NCBI RefSeq assembly: GCF_006376615.1
Contig: NZ_VEXQ01000001.1
Coordinates: 372,001-436,000 of the forward strand
Direction: 5' to 3'
Origin: Buttiauxella sp. B2
GTDB lineage: Bacteria > Pseudomonadota > Gammaproteobacteria > Enterobacterales > Enterobacteriaceae
DNA length: 64,000 bases
The notes under the pieces are model-generated. The model worked only from the letters and a program-made list of their open reading frames with translations, had not been told where the DNA came from and made no database searches. The position numbers and the translations under genes were made by a program. Positions within the stretch are counted from its first letter, which is position 1. Every line of letters begins with the position of its first letter. Below are positions 7,879 to 16,460 of the stretch, in pieces.

Positions 7879-8769
7879 TTATGGGTAATCGAGCCCCTGG
7901 ATTTGTGGGATGCCCACGCACCTGCAGTTGATGTGCGCACGCCCAGGGTAAAGATGAGTTTCGCCGTTGAACTGTGCGCCACGGGACCAGAAATAAACGC
8001 CCGGTCCGTAGCCCACATCAGCACGCGATATCACGTAGCATTTGATTTTGGCTTTAGGGTACTTCCCTGCAGGGTTGCCGCTCACCCTCGTATCCTGTGA
8101 CGTTGACCAGCGGAAGCGGTTGATACCGGCGCTACTCTGCCGCACGCGGTTGGTGTCGCTCTGAATTTTCAGCGTCTGGTCGCGGGCAATTAGCGCAGCA
8201 CGCTTGTAACTGGCACCGGTCACGCTTTGCAGGTTGCGCGTCAGGGTGGACAGACTGTCACCCCGTCGGATGCTTTCCATCACCTGCTGCTGAATGTCGT
8301 CAAAATAATCAGACGAGAGTGATTTAATCAGCCCGACGTTTTCCTCAACCGCGAGGTCGAAAAAATCGCCCAGCCCTTCCCGGGTGATCATCCCGCCAAT
8401 ATCCACGCCCATCGCCCGGTTGATTTGCTCAACGAACGCCGCCGAACTTTCCGACTCTGCCCGACTCACCACGCGTTCAGCCATCCGGCGCTGTTGGAAA
8501 CCAAACGCATCAGCATAGAAACGCTCAGCGGCGTGCAACAGCGTGGCCCGGATGAGGTCGGTCAGGAAACTGTCAGCGGTATAGCGTCGGGTTGAAACAG
8601 CATCACGGGTAACGGACTGATAACGTTCCAGCACCGGCACCAGTACATCCTGCACGCTGCTGGCCATCAGGCGGATCATGCCGCGCAGCTGGCCGTTATA
8701 GAATTTCTCTGTGTCGCTATTCAGTGCCACCGGCTGGAGCGGTCGGCGGTACTTTGACGTCTCCAGCAA
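7879..8769 (-). CDS. Phage head morphogenesis protein (SPP1 gp7/Mu F-like)
   Basis: The C-terminal 130 residues contain 'ALIARDQTLKIQSDTNRVRQ', 'FRWSTSQDTRV' and 'GRAHINCRCVG', the conserved features of the SPP1 gp7/Mu gpF minor head family, whose members enter the procapsid. The reading frame overlaps the end of the portal gene. The exact start is uncertain: no ATG with a ribosome site is present, TTG at 8769 is used provisionally, and the ORF is open to 8901. The N-terminal region around RRPLQPVALNSD appears to belong to the protein. Confidence 0.75.
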   Translation of the reverse strand: MLETSKYRRPLQPVALNSDTEKFYNGQLRGMIRLMASSVQDVLVPVLERYQSVTRDAVSTRRYTADSFLTDLIRATLLHAAERFYADAFGFQQRRMAERVVSRAESESSAAFVEQINRAMGVDIGGMITREGLGDFFDLAVEENVGLIKSLSSDYFDDIQQQVMESIRRGDSLSTLTRNLQSVTGASYKRAALIARDQTLKIQSDTNRVRQSSAGINRFRWSTSQDTRVSGNPAGKYPKAKIKCYVISRADVGYGPGVYFWSRGAQFNGETHLYPGRAHINCRCVGIPQIQGLDYP

Positions 8770-10135
8770 CCGTTGTTTCAGCTTCTCCGAGACTGAAGTG
8801 GAAATCCCCGTCTCGCTCTGCCTGTTCGTCCTGCTCAAGCTGGGTAATAAATTTATCGTCGATGGCATACTGGCCGCCTTCTTTGAGTTTTTTCGATACA
8901 ACGGAGCGCGGCACCACCTTCTGCTGAATACGCAGTTCGTCGGTCTGGGCTTCTGCCAGATTGCGGTCGGACACTTCGGCTTCAGTCGGAAGCGCCAGTG
9001 GGTTGAACTCGAATTTCACGTCATCGGGCAGGTCACCCAACGCGGAACGGATAATCACTTCATCCAGCGGACTGAAGAATTTGCGGTACTTACTTTCCTG
9101 CTCACCCCGGATGCGGTTGTAGTAGTTCTTTGAGTCACCCTCGCCGCTGTCACCAAGCCCTTTTGACTGCACGCCAAACAAACGGGTCATAGGCTGTCTG
9201 GCGGCGCCTGCGGTCCACTCCATCAGCACCGCGAGAATTTCCCCCAGACCGCCGAAGGAGATTTGTTTACGTTCGTAGGTTTCTTTGCTGTCCAGCAGCG
9301 CCAGGCGGAACAGCGACTTCATCATCCCGAAGTTAAGGAAGCGCGTCGTGATTTCCTCGTCCATGTCACCGGAGGACAAATCGGTACCGAGATTGTCCCG
9401 CGAGATAACATCGATGTTGGCTTCGCCAATCAGTGAGGCAATACCGCCTTTCGCCGCAGCGGAGTCCTTAATGTCTTCAAGAGAGCGCCGCAGAATGCTG
9501 TCATCCCATCCGGCATTCATTCCACGCAGACGCATAGGCAGTGCGGCACCCGAAGCCATGACAAAGTGGCTGTGGTGAATCTCCTGAGTCCCGGCGTTCA
9601 CGCGAAAACTTTCTGCCCGCATGTAGTTCTCTTTCAACGGGTCATTGAGGTTATACGTTGAGGGGGATATCAGGGTCCGGTCGAGTACCACCAGATTTTT
9701 CAGCGACCCCTTTTTGATTTTATCCCTCTCCAGCGGTTTGGCCGGGTCCTGGTCTGTCATCATCAGCACACCGGCCCCACCGTAAACGCCCGCCCAGGTA
9801 AATGCCTCCTGGGTTTTCTCCTGCAGCTCGTAGCGCTTTTCTGCGTCACTGATAGCTTCCGCTTTGCCCCCGGTAAATCGCCGCCATTCTCGTGTGGCAT
9901 CCTCGACCGGGTGATCCACAACGGCGCGGGCTATCCAGTTCTCCAGATAGGCAGCCTCCATTTCGAAGTAGTTATTGAAGTTGTTGAACGAACTGAGAGA
10001 GAAGCGGTTATAAGAGCGGCGGTCCCGGTCAGTACCCAGACCGGTTATCACGTTGGCCAGACCGTCGAACGTGGGAACGATGCTCCCGTCATTCATCATC
10101 TTCACGCGGGGTTTCCCGCCGTATTTATCTGTCAT
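8717..10135 (-). CDS. Portal protein (DUF1073 type)
   Basis: 472 residues from ATG 10135 (MTDKYGGKPRVKMMND), 4 nt downstream of the large terminase. The longer ORF to 10309 would run far into the terminase gene and was not used. 'YFEMEAAYLENWIARAVVDH', 'GVYGGAGVLMMTDQD' and 'ARQPMTRLFGVQSKGLGDSG' are hallmark DUF1073 segments. The dodecameric portal is the DNA channel of the head and the docking point for terminase. Confidence 0.87.
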   Translation of the reverse strand: MTDKYGGKPRVKMMNDGSIVPTFDGLANVITGLGTDRDRRSYNRFSLSSFNNFNNYFEMEAAYLENWIARAVVDHPVEDATREWRRFTGGKAEAISDAEKRYELQEKTQEAFTWAGVYGGAGVLMMTDQDPAKPLERDKIKKGSLKNLVVLDRTLISPSTYNLNDPLKENYMRAESFRVNAGTQEIHHSHFVMASGAALPMRLRGMNAGWDDSILRRSLEDIKDSAAAKGGIASLIGEANIDVISRDNLGTDLSSGDMDEEITTRFLNFGMMKSLFRLALLDSKETYERKQISFGGLGEILAVLMEWTAGAARQPMTRLFGVQSKGLGDSGEGDSKNYYNRIRGEQESKYRKFFSPLDEVIIRSALGDLPDDVKFEFNPLALPTEAEVSDRNLAEAQTDELRIQQKVVPRSVVSKKLKEGGQYAIDDKFITQLEQDEQAERDGDFHFSLGEAETTVAGDVKVPPTAPAGGTE

Positions 10136-10139
10136 GTCA

Positions 10140-11780
10140 CTAGTTCCATCCTCCGTAGCCCGCAGACAGGCCAGAGATAAGTTCGGTGTCGATTGCATCC
10201 ATAAAGGTGTCGAGCATGTCGTCGTTGGCGTGACTGTCGTCTGCTGAGAAATCAGCGCATTCAGCCAGCGCCGGTAATACCCAGTCGGTCCGCGCCGCCA
10301 TCGTGCCATCGTGATAGCGCACGTTATCGATTCGACGACCGTCTTCAGTCATCAGTGCAGGGATGAATACCCGACCTGTTTTAATTTCCGGGATGACGTT
10401 CAGGCAGCGCACCAGTTTGTTCTGGCCAGCGCCACGGGGAATTTCTAACAGCGGGATGCTTTTGCGTTTTTTGAGTGTGGTGATTAAGCCCTGACCGGCC
10501 TGTTTATCCTCGATACCCATCTGACGTAAGCGAGCTGGCTGGCGTGGATTGGTGGGCTTCCACTTCTCCCAGAGTGTTATCGCCTGCTGAAGCAGGTCTT
10601 CCGGGTCCCAGCGACCACGCACTGAATCGATGATGTAGAGATTGCCGTCTACTCCCACACCCACCAGCGTGAAGACGGTGTAATCGTTGTAGTCCTCAAC
10701 TTTGCCTGAGTTGGTGTCCACGTATATTGCGCGATGACGCAGCACCGGCAGCGTCTCATAACGCTGAAACCAGGCCGTATCAATCAGGCCACCAGACAGC
10801 GCCCGTGGGTTTTGCATGTACTGAGAAAGAAACGTGTACTCATCGCTTTCCCAGAGTTTGAGTAAATCCCCGATGTATTCGTTTTCTGGCCAGTACGACC
10901 AGTAGCGCACACCGGCAACCACCACTGACTCAGTATTTTTAACCTGAGCCCAACACAACGTTCGCCAGCGTTCCGGCAGACTGTCGATGTACTCTTCACT
11001 GACCAGCGCCGGGATCGCCACATGGTGAAAATCCACACCCATGCCGCCGCGCAGCATAAAGCCAGTGGCGTCGTCCATATGCAGGCGCTGTTGTATCGAG
11101 ACAAAAGGTGTGGGGTGAAACTGGGACTTATCACCACGGCGTGAGCGTATGGTGTTGACCAGCAGACGGTTGGCTGTATCGCGCCGGGATGCTGAGAACA
11201 TGTCATCAGCTTTGTTGTAGTCATCAAGAAGGACGAAACCGGAAAAATCAGGCCCGGCGTACCCTCCACGGCCACCCAGAATTTGTCCACCGCTGGAGCG
11301 GGAAACCGTCTGGCCAACATTGCGCAGTTTCTCGTTGACGATCTCCCATTCATCCGCCTGATTGATGCCGAACTTACAGGGCCAGAGCTCCTGATACTCC
11401 CTGCTGTTGATGATGTCCCGGGTTCGACGGCTGTTACGTTTTACCAGTGAGTCAGCATAGGAAATATTCAGGTTTCGAAAGCGGATAAGTTCTTCTGTCT
11501 GCACCAGCATATTGATGTAGGCGGGAAGGTGAATCGAAAAGAATTCGGTTTTGGTGCCACCCGGGGGGATGTTCACTATCAGGTTGCTCGGTTGCAGTCT
11601 GCCCGCAATCAGTTCATCTATCTTTGAAGCCATTAAGCGGTGATGCCAGTTAACCATCATCCGCTGACCGCCCAACAACTCAAACCACAACCTGGTAAAG
11701 TTTAAAAACGATTTCTCAGACCGGGTTTTAACAGCAACACGCATAGGAAAGTCTAAATCTTCCCACTCCAGTATTTTCAT
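10140..11780 (-). CDS. terL: Terminase large subunit
   Basis: 546 residues. The N-terminal ATPase has a Walker A-like NIPPGGTKTE (residues about 69-78) and Walker B 'FVLLDDYNKADD'. The C-terminal nuclease has 'IYVDTNSGKVEDYNDYTVF' and a late acidic motif in 'HANDDMLDTF'. The start overlaps the small subunit stop as TGATG. The enzyme pumps DNA into the procapsid and cuts the concatemer. The Walker A is a GGTKT variant of the common GxGKT/S form. Confidence 0.9.
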   Translation of the reverse strand: MKILEWEDLDFPMRVAVKTRSEKSFLNFTRLWFELLGGQRMMVNWHHRLMASKIDELIAGRLQPSNLIVNIPPGGTKTEFFSIHLPAYINMLVQTEELIRFRNLNISYADSLVKRNSRRTRDIINSREYQELWPCKFGINQADEWEIVNEKLRNVGQTVSRSSGGQILGGRGGYAGPDFSGFVLLDDYNKADDMFSASRRDTANRLLVNTIRSRRGDKSQFHPTPFVSIQQRLHMDDATGFMLRGGMGVDFHHVAIPALVSEEYIDSLPERWRTLCWAQVKNTESVVVAGVRYWSYWPENEYIGDLLKLWESDEYTFLSQYMQNPRALSGGLIDTAWFQRYETLPVLRHRAIYVDTNSGKVEDYNDYTVFTLVGVGVDGNLYIIDSVRGRWDPEDLLQQAITLWEKWKPTNPRQPARLRQMGIEDKQAGQGLITTLKKRKSIPLLEIPRGAGQNKLVRCLNVIPEIKTGRVFIPALMTEDGRRIDNVRYHDGTMAARTDWVLPALAECADFSADDSHANDDMLDTFMDAIDTELISGLSAGYGGWN

Positions 11781-12790
11781 CAGTCGAGATCCTTAAGACC
11801 ATCTCCCAGCTGTGTCTGGGCATTGCGGTAATCATTCGGGGAATAATCGGTCACGCCTCGTTTAGCGATCCCGCTACCAGTACCCGACTTTTTCGCTTCC
11901 AGCAGTTTCAGCAAATCTCGCCTCGCAGCTTCCTGGTTTGCCATGCGCATTTCTGTTCCATGCTGTGTTTGTTTGATACCGGCATACAGCCAACGTGCGG
12001 GACCATCGAGCTGTGTGGTGTCTGCGACAAACAGCTGCGCTTCCCCTTCTCCATTGCATTTAGGGCATTCGGGATTGGGGTACGCCGTCCCGACGAAACC
12101 GATACCGCCGTACTCGGGTTCATGCTTACCGTCTTCGCTGGCCTTTTCAGCCGCCTTATCAAACTCCTCAATGTCCCGCCAGAAATACAGATGCCGCTCT
12201 CCCCAGCAATAACGACAGTTAAGCCGCCGGTACTGAACAAGCTGGTTGGGGTCTGCGCTGGCAATGGAGGAGAGCTGATGAATGATTTCATTTTCGGTAA
12301 GCGACAACCGACGCTGGCGCTGGTCGCGAAGAAAGCGAACTGCGCAGCTAACCCTGGCATTTCTAAGCATCCGGGATGCGTTGGAGTGCGCAGTTGCACC
12401 CTCTCCCTGATAGCCTGCCAGGCGGTATGCTTCGACAAGAGCCTTGCCCTCTGCAATATACTCAGCGAATACTCTGTGACGCTCTGAGAGCCCCAGTTCA
12501 TCAGGGATGCTGGAGAAATTATTGGGTTCGTTAACAGTCGGCTTTACCGGGAGTTCGGGCTTGTCTTTTGGTGACCGTCCGGGGTTATCCGTACCTGTAG
12601 ATACTGCGCAGTTGCGCATTTTCTTCTGCGCAGTTTTTTGCGCACTCTGTGCAGCAGGTTTCTTGATGTATCGGCGAGCCGTTGCGTAATTCAGTCCCTG
12701 CGATTCACACCATTCGCTCGGGGAAATGTTCGTTCTGGCGTGGTCGGACAGGAACCGCTGCTGAAGAGCCCCCCAGTCCGGTTTTGCCAT
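11780..12790 (-). CDS. terS: Terminase small subunit
   Basis: 336 residues, long for this family. Residues 1-40 hold a helix-turn-helix (SEWCESQGLNYATARRYIKK), a basic linker follows, and residues about 95-170 match terminase small subunits ('AEGKALVEAYRLAGYQGEGA', 'RMLRNARVSCAVRFLR'). A cysteine-rich insert (RYCWGERH and 'PECPKCNGEGEA', near residues 195-255) looks like a zinc-binding element. It recognises the packaging site for TerL. Confidence 0.82.
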   Translation of the reverse strand: MAKPDWGALQQRFLSDHARTNISPSEWCESQGLNYATARRYIKKPAAQSAQKTAQKKMRNCAVSTGTDNPGRSPKDKPELPVKPTVNEPNNFSSIPDELGLSERHRVFAEYIAEGKALVEAYRLAGYQGEGATAHSNASRMLRNARVSCAVRFLRDQRQRRLSLTENEIIHQLSSIASADPNQLVQYRRLNCRYCWGERHLYFWRDIEEFDKAAEKASEDGKHEPEYGGIGFVGTAYPNPECPKCNGEGEAQLFVADTTQLDGPARWLYAGIKQTQHGTEMRMANQEAARRDLLKLLEAKKSGTGSGIAKRGVTDYSPNDYRNAQTQLGDGLKDLD

Positions 12791-12817
12791 AATTCTGTAC
12801 CTGAAGTTAAAACCATT

Positions 12818-12839
12818 AAAAAAGCCACTCGTAAGTGGC
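12818..12839 (-). terminator. Hairpin terminator upstream of terS
   Basis: GCCACT/AGTGGC stem with a four-base loop and, on the minus strand, six T. It would stop unmodified transcripts before the terminase operon, so late expression beyond it should need Q antitermination. Confidence 0.65.
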
Positions 12840-12901
12840 CTTTGTGATGACTATTGATTATTTTTCAAGCCAAGCGGATAGTCATTTAACACACACAAAT
12901 A

Positions 12902-13144
12902 ATGAGCCTTTATATGTCTATCAAGCTACCTATTAAGTTTGAAATTTTTAATTGCTGGTACACCCTTGCCACCGTATACACCTGTCTCACGGTGAGCAGA
13001 CAAATTGGGGACAACTATTTTGGGGGCTCAAATATTCCTTGGATATTTGGTGTGGCCTTTCTACTGGCTATATCCTGGCTGTCACGCGGTATGCTTCAGC
13101 TACTGAAGCAACACGTTTCAAGCGAACAAAAGTCGCCGCAGTAA
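12902..13144 (+). CDS. Small plus-strand membrane protein, unknown
   Basis: 80 residues, read against the direction of the late operon in the 395-bp space between the 61-codon gene and terS. Two hydrophobic stretches (about residues 18-33 and 47-62) suggest two membrane spans. No clear ribosome site precedes either ATG (12902 or 12914), which lowers confidence. Could be a moron expressed in the lysogen or a chance ORF. I do not recognise it. Confidence 0.4.
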   Translation: MSLYMSIKLPIKFEIFNCWYTLATVYTCLTVSRQIGDNYFGGSNIPWIFGVAFLLAISWLSRGMLQLLKQHVSSEQKSPQ

Positions 13145-13185
13145 ACCATTATCAAGCCCACCCGTAGATGAGCGTTGTAATGGCT

Positions 13186-13371
13186 TCAGGTACTGGCTTT
13201 TAAAGCAATCTCATTACCATTCACTTCAAAATCCAGCGTCTGGCTAGCATGCCCTTGTTCGTGGATGTAGAAATGCACCTTTCCGTCGCCCAGATAAACT
13301 CGAGCGTGAAGGTCGATATGACCTGCTTCAAAGGCTTTCTTCATGAAACTCTCAAGGGTTGGCTTTTCCAT
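13186..13371 (-). CDS. Small conserved-type phage protein, unknown
   Basis: 61 residues (MEKPTLESFMKKAFEAGHID...). It overlaps the end of Rz1 by 20 nt and follows it on the same strand. The composition (alternating hydrophobic/polar, HFYIHEQGHASQTLDFEV) predicts a small alpha/beta fold. No motif. Lies between lysis and packaging genes, where phages often carry small accessory genes. Confidence 0.6.
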   Translation of the reverse strand: MEKPTLESFMKKAFEAGHIDLHARVYLGDGKVHFYIHEQGHASQTLDFEVNGNEIALKAST

Positions 13372-13630
13372 CGTTCTTTTCCTGTTTGATTAACTCAATT
13401 TGACGGATATCCGCCTTGTCGCGATTGCACTGCCCCAGTGCTGCCAGCACGCTAACGTTTAGGTCAAGGCTTGCGCCCCATGTTAGCGGGTCAGGGATTG
13501 CGGGTTGTGGCGTCTCAGCGGTCAGGCTGGCTGGTAGAGGTACTGGTGGAACTGTTACGTAAACTGTCCGCGTAGTCGTGCAACCGCTTAGAAGCACCAG
13601 CAGGAACAGCACGGTTAGTGCAATCATCAT
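13352..13630 (-). CDS. Rz1-like outer membrane spanin lipoprotein
   Basis: 92 residues from ATG 13630 (the next codon is also ATG). A signal peptide MMIALTVLFLLVLLSGC ends in the lipobox LLSGC, so Cys17 would be lipidated, followed by a Pro-rich mature segment (VTVPPVPLPASLTAETPQPA). The gene starts inside Rz in another frame, the classic Rz/Rz1 nesting. Mature protein is longer (about 76 residues) than lambda Rz1. Together with Rz it fuses the inner and outer membranes at lysis. Confidence 0.85.
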   Translation of the reverse strand: MMIALTVLFLLVLLSGCTTTRTVYVTVPPVPLPASLTAETPQPAIPDPLTWGASLDLNVSVLAALGQCNRDKADIRQIELIKQEKNDGKANP

Positions 13631-13907
13631 TCGCAACAGCCACTTTGATATCAGCCTGGGCTCTCTGTGACTCCAGTGCGATTTGCTGCTTAGCATGCTG
13701 GTTTGCCTCCAGAACGGTGTTAGTAATAGCGACAATACGCAGAACGTTGGACGTGATAGCTTTGGCTGATTCCGCATCCTGAATAGCTTCATCAGCACGC
13801 TTCTTTTCGTCCTGATATTTGCTGTGGTAGTAGTCAGCTGAATAGACCAGACCACCGGCCAGACAAATCACGAATAGCGTGAGCAACAACTGGAAGCGCA
13901 TCTTCAT
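13515..13907 (-). CDS. Rz-like inner membrane spanin
   Basis: 130 residues with an N-terminal signal-anchor (LLLTLFVICLAGGLVYSADYY) and a periplasmic helical region rich in Ala, Lys, Gln and Glu. It overlaps the endolysin stop by 4 nt and holds Rz1 in an alternative frame. It would pair with Rz1 across the periplasm to disrupt the outer membrane. Confidence 0.83.
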   Translation of the reverse strand: MKMRFQLLLTLFVICLAGGLVYSADYYHSKYQDEKKRADEAIQDAESAKAITSNVLRIVAITNTVLEANQHAKQQIALESQRAQADIKVAVANDDCTNRAVPAGASKRLHDYADSLRNSSTSTSTSQPDR

Positions 13908-14419
13908 AGACCGTCCAGGCAGAGTTGTTTCTCCGCATCACGCCGCGTGACCAGCCCCGTCAATTTGACGCCCCCTGCATATACCCAGCGAGGAAACTGA
14001 TTACATGCATCCACATACTGGCCACTGCGCAGCATCTGGAAGATAGTGGACTTCTGCATTGAGCCACAGCCGGCATTGAACGTGATTGAAGTCACCGCAG
14101 AGAAAGTGTTGTCTGAAAGGTTTTTGCCGTTCCCGTAACCATTCACACAACGCTCAGCATCCTGGATGTTCTTTTCCCAGTCGCTGGCGATTTGCTTATC
14201 CGTTTTTCGGGTTCCCGGCTTCACATTGTGGGTGTTGCCAATACCGTCGGTACTGACACCTGCAGGGCAAACATACGGAGCACGGCGGCAGGATTCAGCA
14301 TTACCGATAAGCTCCAGTCCTCGCTCGTTTGTTCGGATATTCCCTGAGCTCAGCACAATGGCAATGATTGCCCCGACCGAGCAGACAATCCCGGTGGCCC
14401 CTACTTTTTTATTTAGCAT
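13904..14419 (-). CDS. SAR-type endolysin (GH24 lysozyme)
   Basis: 171 residues from ATG 14419 (MLNKKVGATG), inside the holin end. A weakly hydrophobic Gly/Ala/Ser-rich segment near residues 9-27 (ATGIVCSVGAIIAIVLSSG) looks like a signal-anchor-release element. The catalytic region fits E-8aa-C-5aa-T: the Glu in 'GNAESCRR', a Cys in 'YVCPAG' and Thr in 'VSTDGIGNTH'. Such enzymes are exported by Sec, stay tethered and are freed when the membrane is depolarised. It degrades peptidoglycan glycan strands. Confidence 0.85.
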   Translation of the reverse strand: MLNKKVGATGIVCSVGAIIAIVLSSGNIRTNERGLELIGNAESCRRAPYVCPAGVSTDGIGNTHNVKPGTRKTDKQIASDWEKNIQDAERCVNGYGNGKNLSDNTFSAVTSITFNAGCGSMQKSTIFQMLRSGQYVDACNQFPRWVYAGGVKLTGLVTRRDAEKQLCLDGL

Positions 14420-14726
14420 GGGTGCTAATCCTGTTAATGGCATCCGTTACGACCTGCACGCTCGATGGACGTTCATCAGGCGGGAGCTGTCGAACGTCCT
14501 CGAAGTATTTCTCCAGCAACTCAGTCCGTTTCTCATCTTCTTTATGGCGTTTGTGAGCATCCAGCCGACCAGAAATAAATGAAGCCAGTGAGAGAACCAC
14601 GCCGACCAGACCAAAAATCATGAACACGAGGTCCTGAGTTGACAGCCCCAGCGCTGCCGATAAGGCTGCAAGCCAGGCAAATAGCTGGGTTAAGGCATTA
14701 CCTGATTGTTCATTCATACGATGCAT
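14409..14726 (-). CDS. Holin
   Basis: 105 residues from ATG 14726, which has GGAGG 7 nt upstream. Two hydrophobic segments (about residues 11-27 and 32-50) and a highly charged C-terminal tail rich in Lys/Glu (RLDAHKRHKEDEKRTE) are typical of class II or pinholin-type proteins that precede SAR endolysins. A second ATG three codons later gives a 102-residue form. It sets lysis timing. Overlaps the endolysin by 11 nt. Confidence 0.78.
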   Translation of the reverse strand: MHRMNEQSGNALTQLFAWLAALSAALGLSTQDLVFMIFGLVGVVLSLASFISGRLDAHKRHKEDEKRTELLEKYFEDVRQLPPDERPSSVQVVTDAINRISTHAK

Positions 14727-14765
14727 GTCCACACCTCCGTTGTCGGGGTGCTGTGTGAAAGTAAT

Positions 14766-14789
14766 AAAAAGGCCCGCCGAAGCGAGCCT
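14766..14789 (-). terminator. Terminator between methyltransferase and holin
   Basis: Minus-strand stem AGGCTCGC/GCGGGCCT with one mismatch around a TTCG loop, followed by five T. It separates the methyltransferase from the lysis cassette and is probably suppressed on Q-modified transcripts. Confidence 0.7.
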
Positions 14790-14798
14790 GTGTGATTT

Positions 14799-15848
14799 TT
14801 ATGGTTTAACTACCCTGCCCTTAATTTCCTCAACTGTCTGGCTAAAGCGTTCCTCTTCAAGCTCTACACCAATAGCGCGTCGACCCAGCTGCATGGCAGC
14901 CTTTATGGTCGAACCCGACCCCATGAAGAAATCAGCAACAACATCGCCCGGCCGGCTGCTGGCGGTGATAAGTTGCTGCAGCATATCGGCTGGCTTTTCG
15001 CACGGATGTTTTCCCGGATAAAACTGAACCGGTTTATGTGTCCATACATCGGTATACGGCACAGCCGCCGAGACGGAGAACGGGCGTCGCAGCACCTTGT
15101 ATTCTTCCACCAGTTCGGAATATTTTCGGGTTAGCGCGTGGTACTCAACAACCAGTTGGTGGTGTGGAGTACTCAGCTCGTTGTGCAGGAATTTTTCCCG
15201 GGCAATCGAAGTGAACAGGCACTGAAGTTTTTGGTAGTCCGCTTCGCTGGGTAACTGCCACTGGCTGGCACCGAACCAGTGCGAAACCATGTTCTTTTTA
15301 CCCGTCGCTGAGGCTATCTGCGCCGACGTCACGCCCAACGCCTGGCGTGCATTGCAGAAGTAATCAATCAGCGGGGTCAGAATGCAGCGCTTTGTCTCGT
15401 CACACTTAGAGGAATAGCCATCCGGTTTATATGGTCCGGCGTAAGGTTCAGCAAACAGAATGCGCTCGGTCGCCGGGAAATACGCCCGGAGGCTTTCTTT
15501 GTTGCAACCATTCCAGCGACCATAAGGTTTGGCCCAGATGATGTGATTCAGCACGTTGAAGCGCTGTCGCATCAGCAGTTCGATATCAGCCGCCAGACGA
15601 TGGCCACAAAACAAATAAAGACTTCCGGCGGGCTTAAGAACGCGCCAGAACTCAACCAGGCAGCTATCCAGCCAGCGCAGGTAATCCTTATCCCCCTTCC
15701 ACTGGTTATCCCAGCCGTCAGGTTTCACCTTAAAATAAGGCGGGTCGGTAACAATTAGGTCAATTGAATTTTCGGGAAGTGAGGAAAGAACGTGCAGGCA
15801 ATCAGCGTTGAATAAATCAGCGCTGTTTATATTCACAGTATTTTTCAT
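14799..15848 (-). CDS. Phage DNA methyltransferase (beta-type, N6-adenine or N4-cytosine)
   Basis: 349 residues. The catalytic motif IV TDPPY is near residues 33-37 and the AdoMet-binding motif I 'VADFFMGSGST' near residue 310, the permuted order of beta-class amino-methyltransferases. The central part carries a target-recognition region. No restriction partner is adjacent, so it is an orphan enzyme, probably protecting phage DNA from host restriction or affecting gene expression. Target sequence cannot be read from the protein. Placed just upstream of holin, an unusual but known slot for phage methylases. Confidence 0.85.
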   Translation of the reverse strand: MKNTVNINSADLFNADCLHVLSSLPENSIDLIVTDPPYFKVKPDGWDNQWKGDKDYLRWLDSCLVEFWRVLKPAGSLYLFCGHRLAADIELLMRQRFNVLNHIIWAKPYGRWNGCNKESLRAYFPATERILFAEPYAGPYKPDGYSSKCDETKRCILTPLIDYFCNARQALGVTSAQIASATGKKNMVSHWFGASQWQLPSEADYQKLQCLFTSIAREKFLHNELSTPHHQLVVEYHALTRKYSELVEEYKVLRRPFSVSAAVPYTDVWTHKPVQFYPGKHPCEKPADMLQQLITASSRPGDVVADFFMGSGSTIKAAMQLGRRAIGVELEEERFSQTVEEIKGRVVKP

Positions 15849-15882
15849 GGATCAGTAAGCGTCCGTCTGCTAGGCTCCCCCT

Positions 15883-15898
15883 GCTTTAGCGCTAAAGC
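15883..15898. repeat. Perfect 16-bp palindrome in the gap before the methyltransferase
   Basis: GCTTTAGCGCTAAAGC reads the same on both strands, flanked by C-rich and G-rich arms that extend the symmetry imperfectly. It lies 35-50 bp upstream of the methyltransferase start, so it may be a protein-binding site or a leader hairpin of that gene. Confidence 0.5.
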
Positions 15899-16002
15899 GG
15901 TGGGCCCAGATTCGCTTGTGACCTCTTTACATGAGCGAATGACTGGTGGAATGCTACCAACATCCATCAGCCGCCCATTTCACAACAAGAAAGCCCCCTC
16001 AG

Positions 16003-16194
16003 TTACTGGAGGCGTGTGTAGCATCCCCTCTGGCAGTCCGATAACCCCGCCATCACAAGTTGAGTCAGGATCAGCTGACAACATGCCTGGGATAAATTCG
16101 TGTTCTGCGCAATTTCACCAACGCTCGCCGGTTCACTCGCCAGTGCGTTATAAACCTTCGTGGCTTTATTGGTCATATCCTGCTGATTTAGCAT
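16003..16194 (-). CDS. Small winged-helix type phage protein
   Basis: 63 residues from ATG 16194 (MLNQQDMTNKATKVYNALAS). The pattern 'YNALASEPASVGEIAQNTNLSQACCQLILTQLVMAG' is a helix-turn-helix of the winged type: helix, turn, recognition helix, then a short wing. Such mini-HTH proteins occur in lambdoid prophages between Q and lysis genes. DNA target unknown. A longer ORF to 16254 has no ribosome site. Confidence 0.6.
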   Translation of the reverse strand: MLNQQDMTNKATKVYNALASEPASVGEIAQNTNLSQACCQLILTQLVMAGLSDCQRGCYTRLQ

Positions 16195-16305
16195 GTTTTT
16201 GTTCCCGTCTACGTGTGTTGACACACATGTAACTCTTAACAAAACACCCAGCAAGAAATGAATGCAGGTTTGTGACCACCAGCGCTTTTAGTGAACGGTA
16301 AACGC

Positions 16306-16328
16306 AAAAAACCCGCACTTGGCGGGTT
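16306..16328 (-). terminator. Strong terminator after the DUF4209 gene, tR'-like
   Basis: Minus-strand stem AACCCGC/GCGGGTT followed by six T. It is the first terminator downstream of Q and the DUF4209 gene, as tR' is in lambda. It is expected to stop the late transcript unless Q acts. The late promoter itself could not be pinned down in the AT-rich 130 bp upstream. Confidence 0.75.
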
Positions 16329-16460
16329 TCTGTAACTTTGGCAACATATCAAAATTAGCCCTCACGATGTCATAATGTGTCGGATTTTGCAAGTGCTTAT
16401 GAGGTAGCATTTCGCAAGACAGCAGAACCTAGATACTATCAATTCACAACATAACTCCCA

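Noticed and set aside
15900-16232. Plus-strand 110-codon ORF
   Set aside because: Opposite the small winged-helix gene and low in protein-like character.
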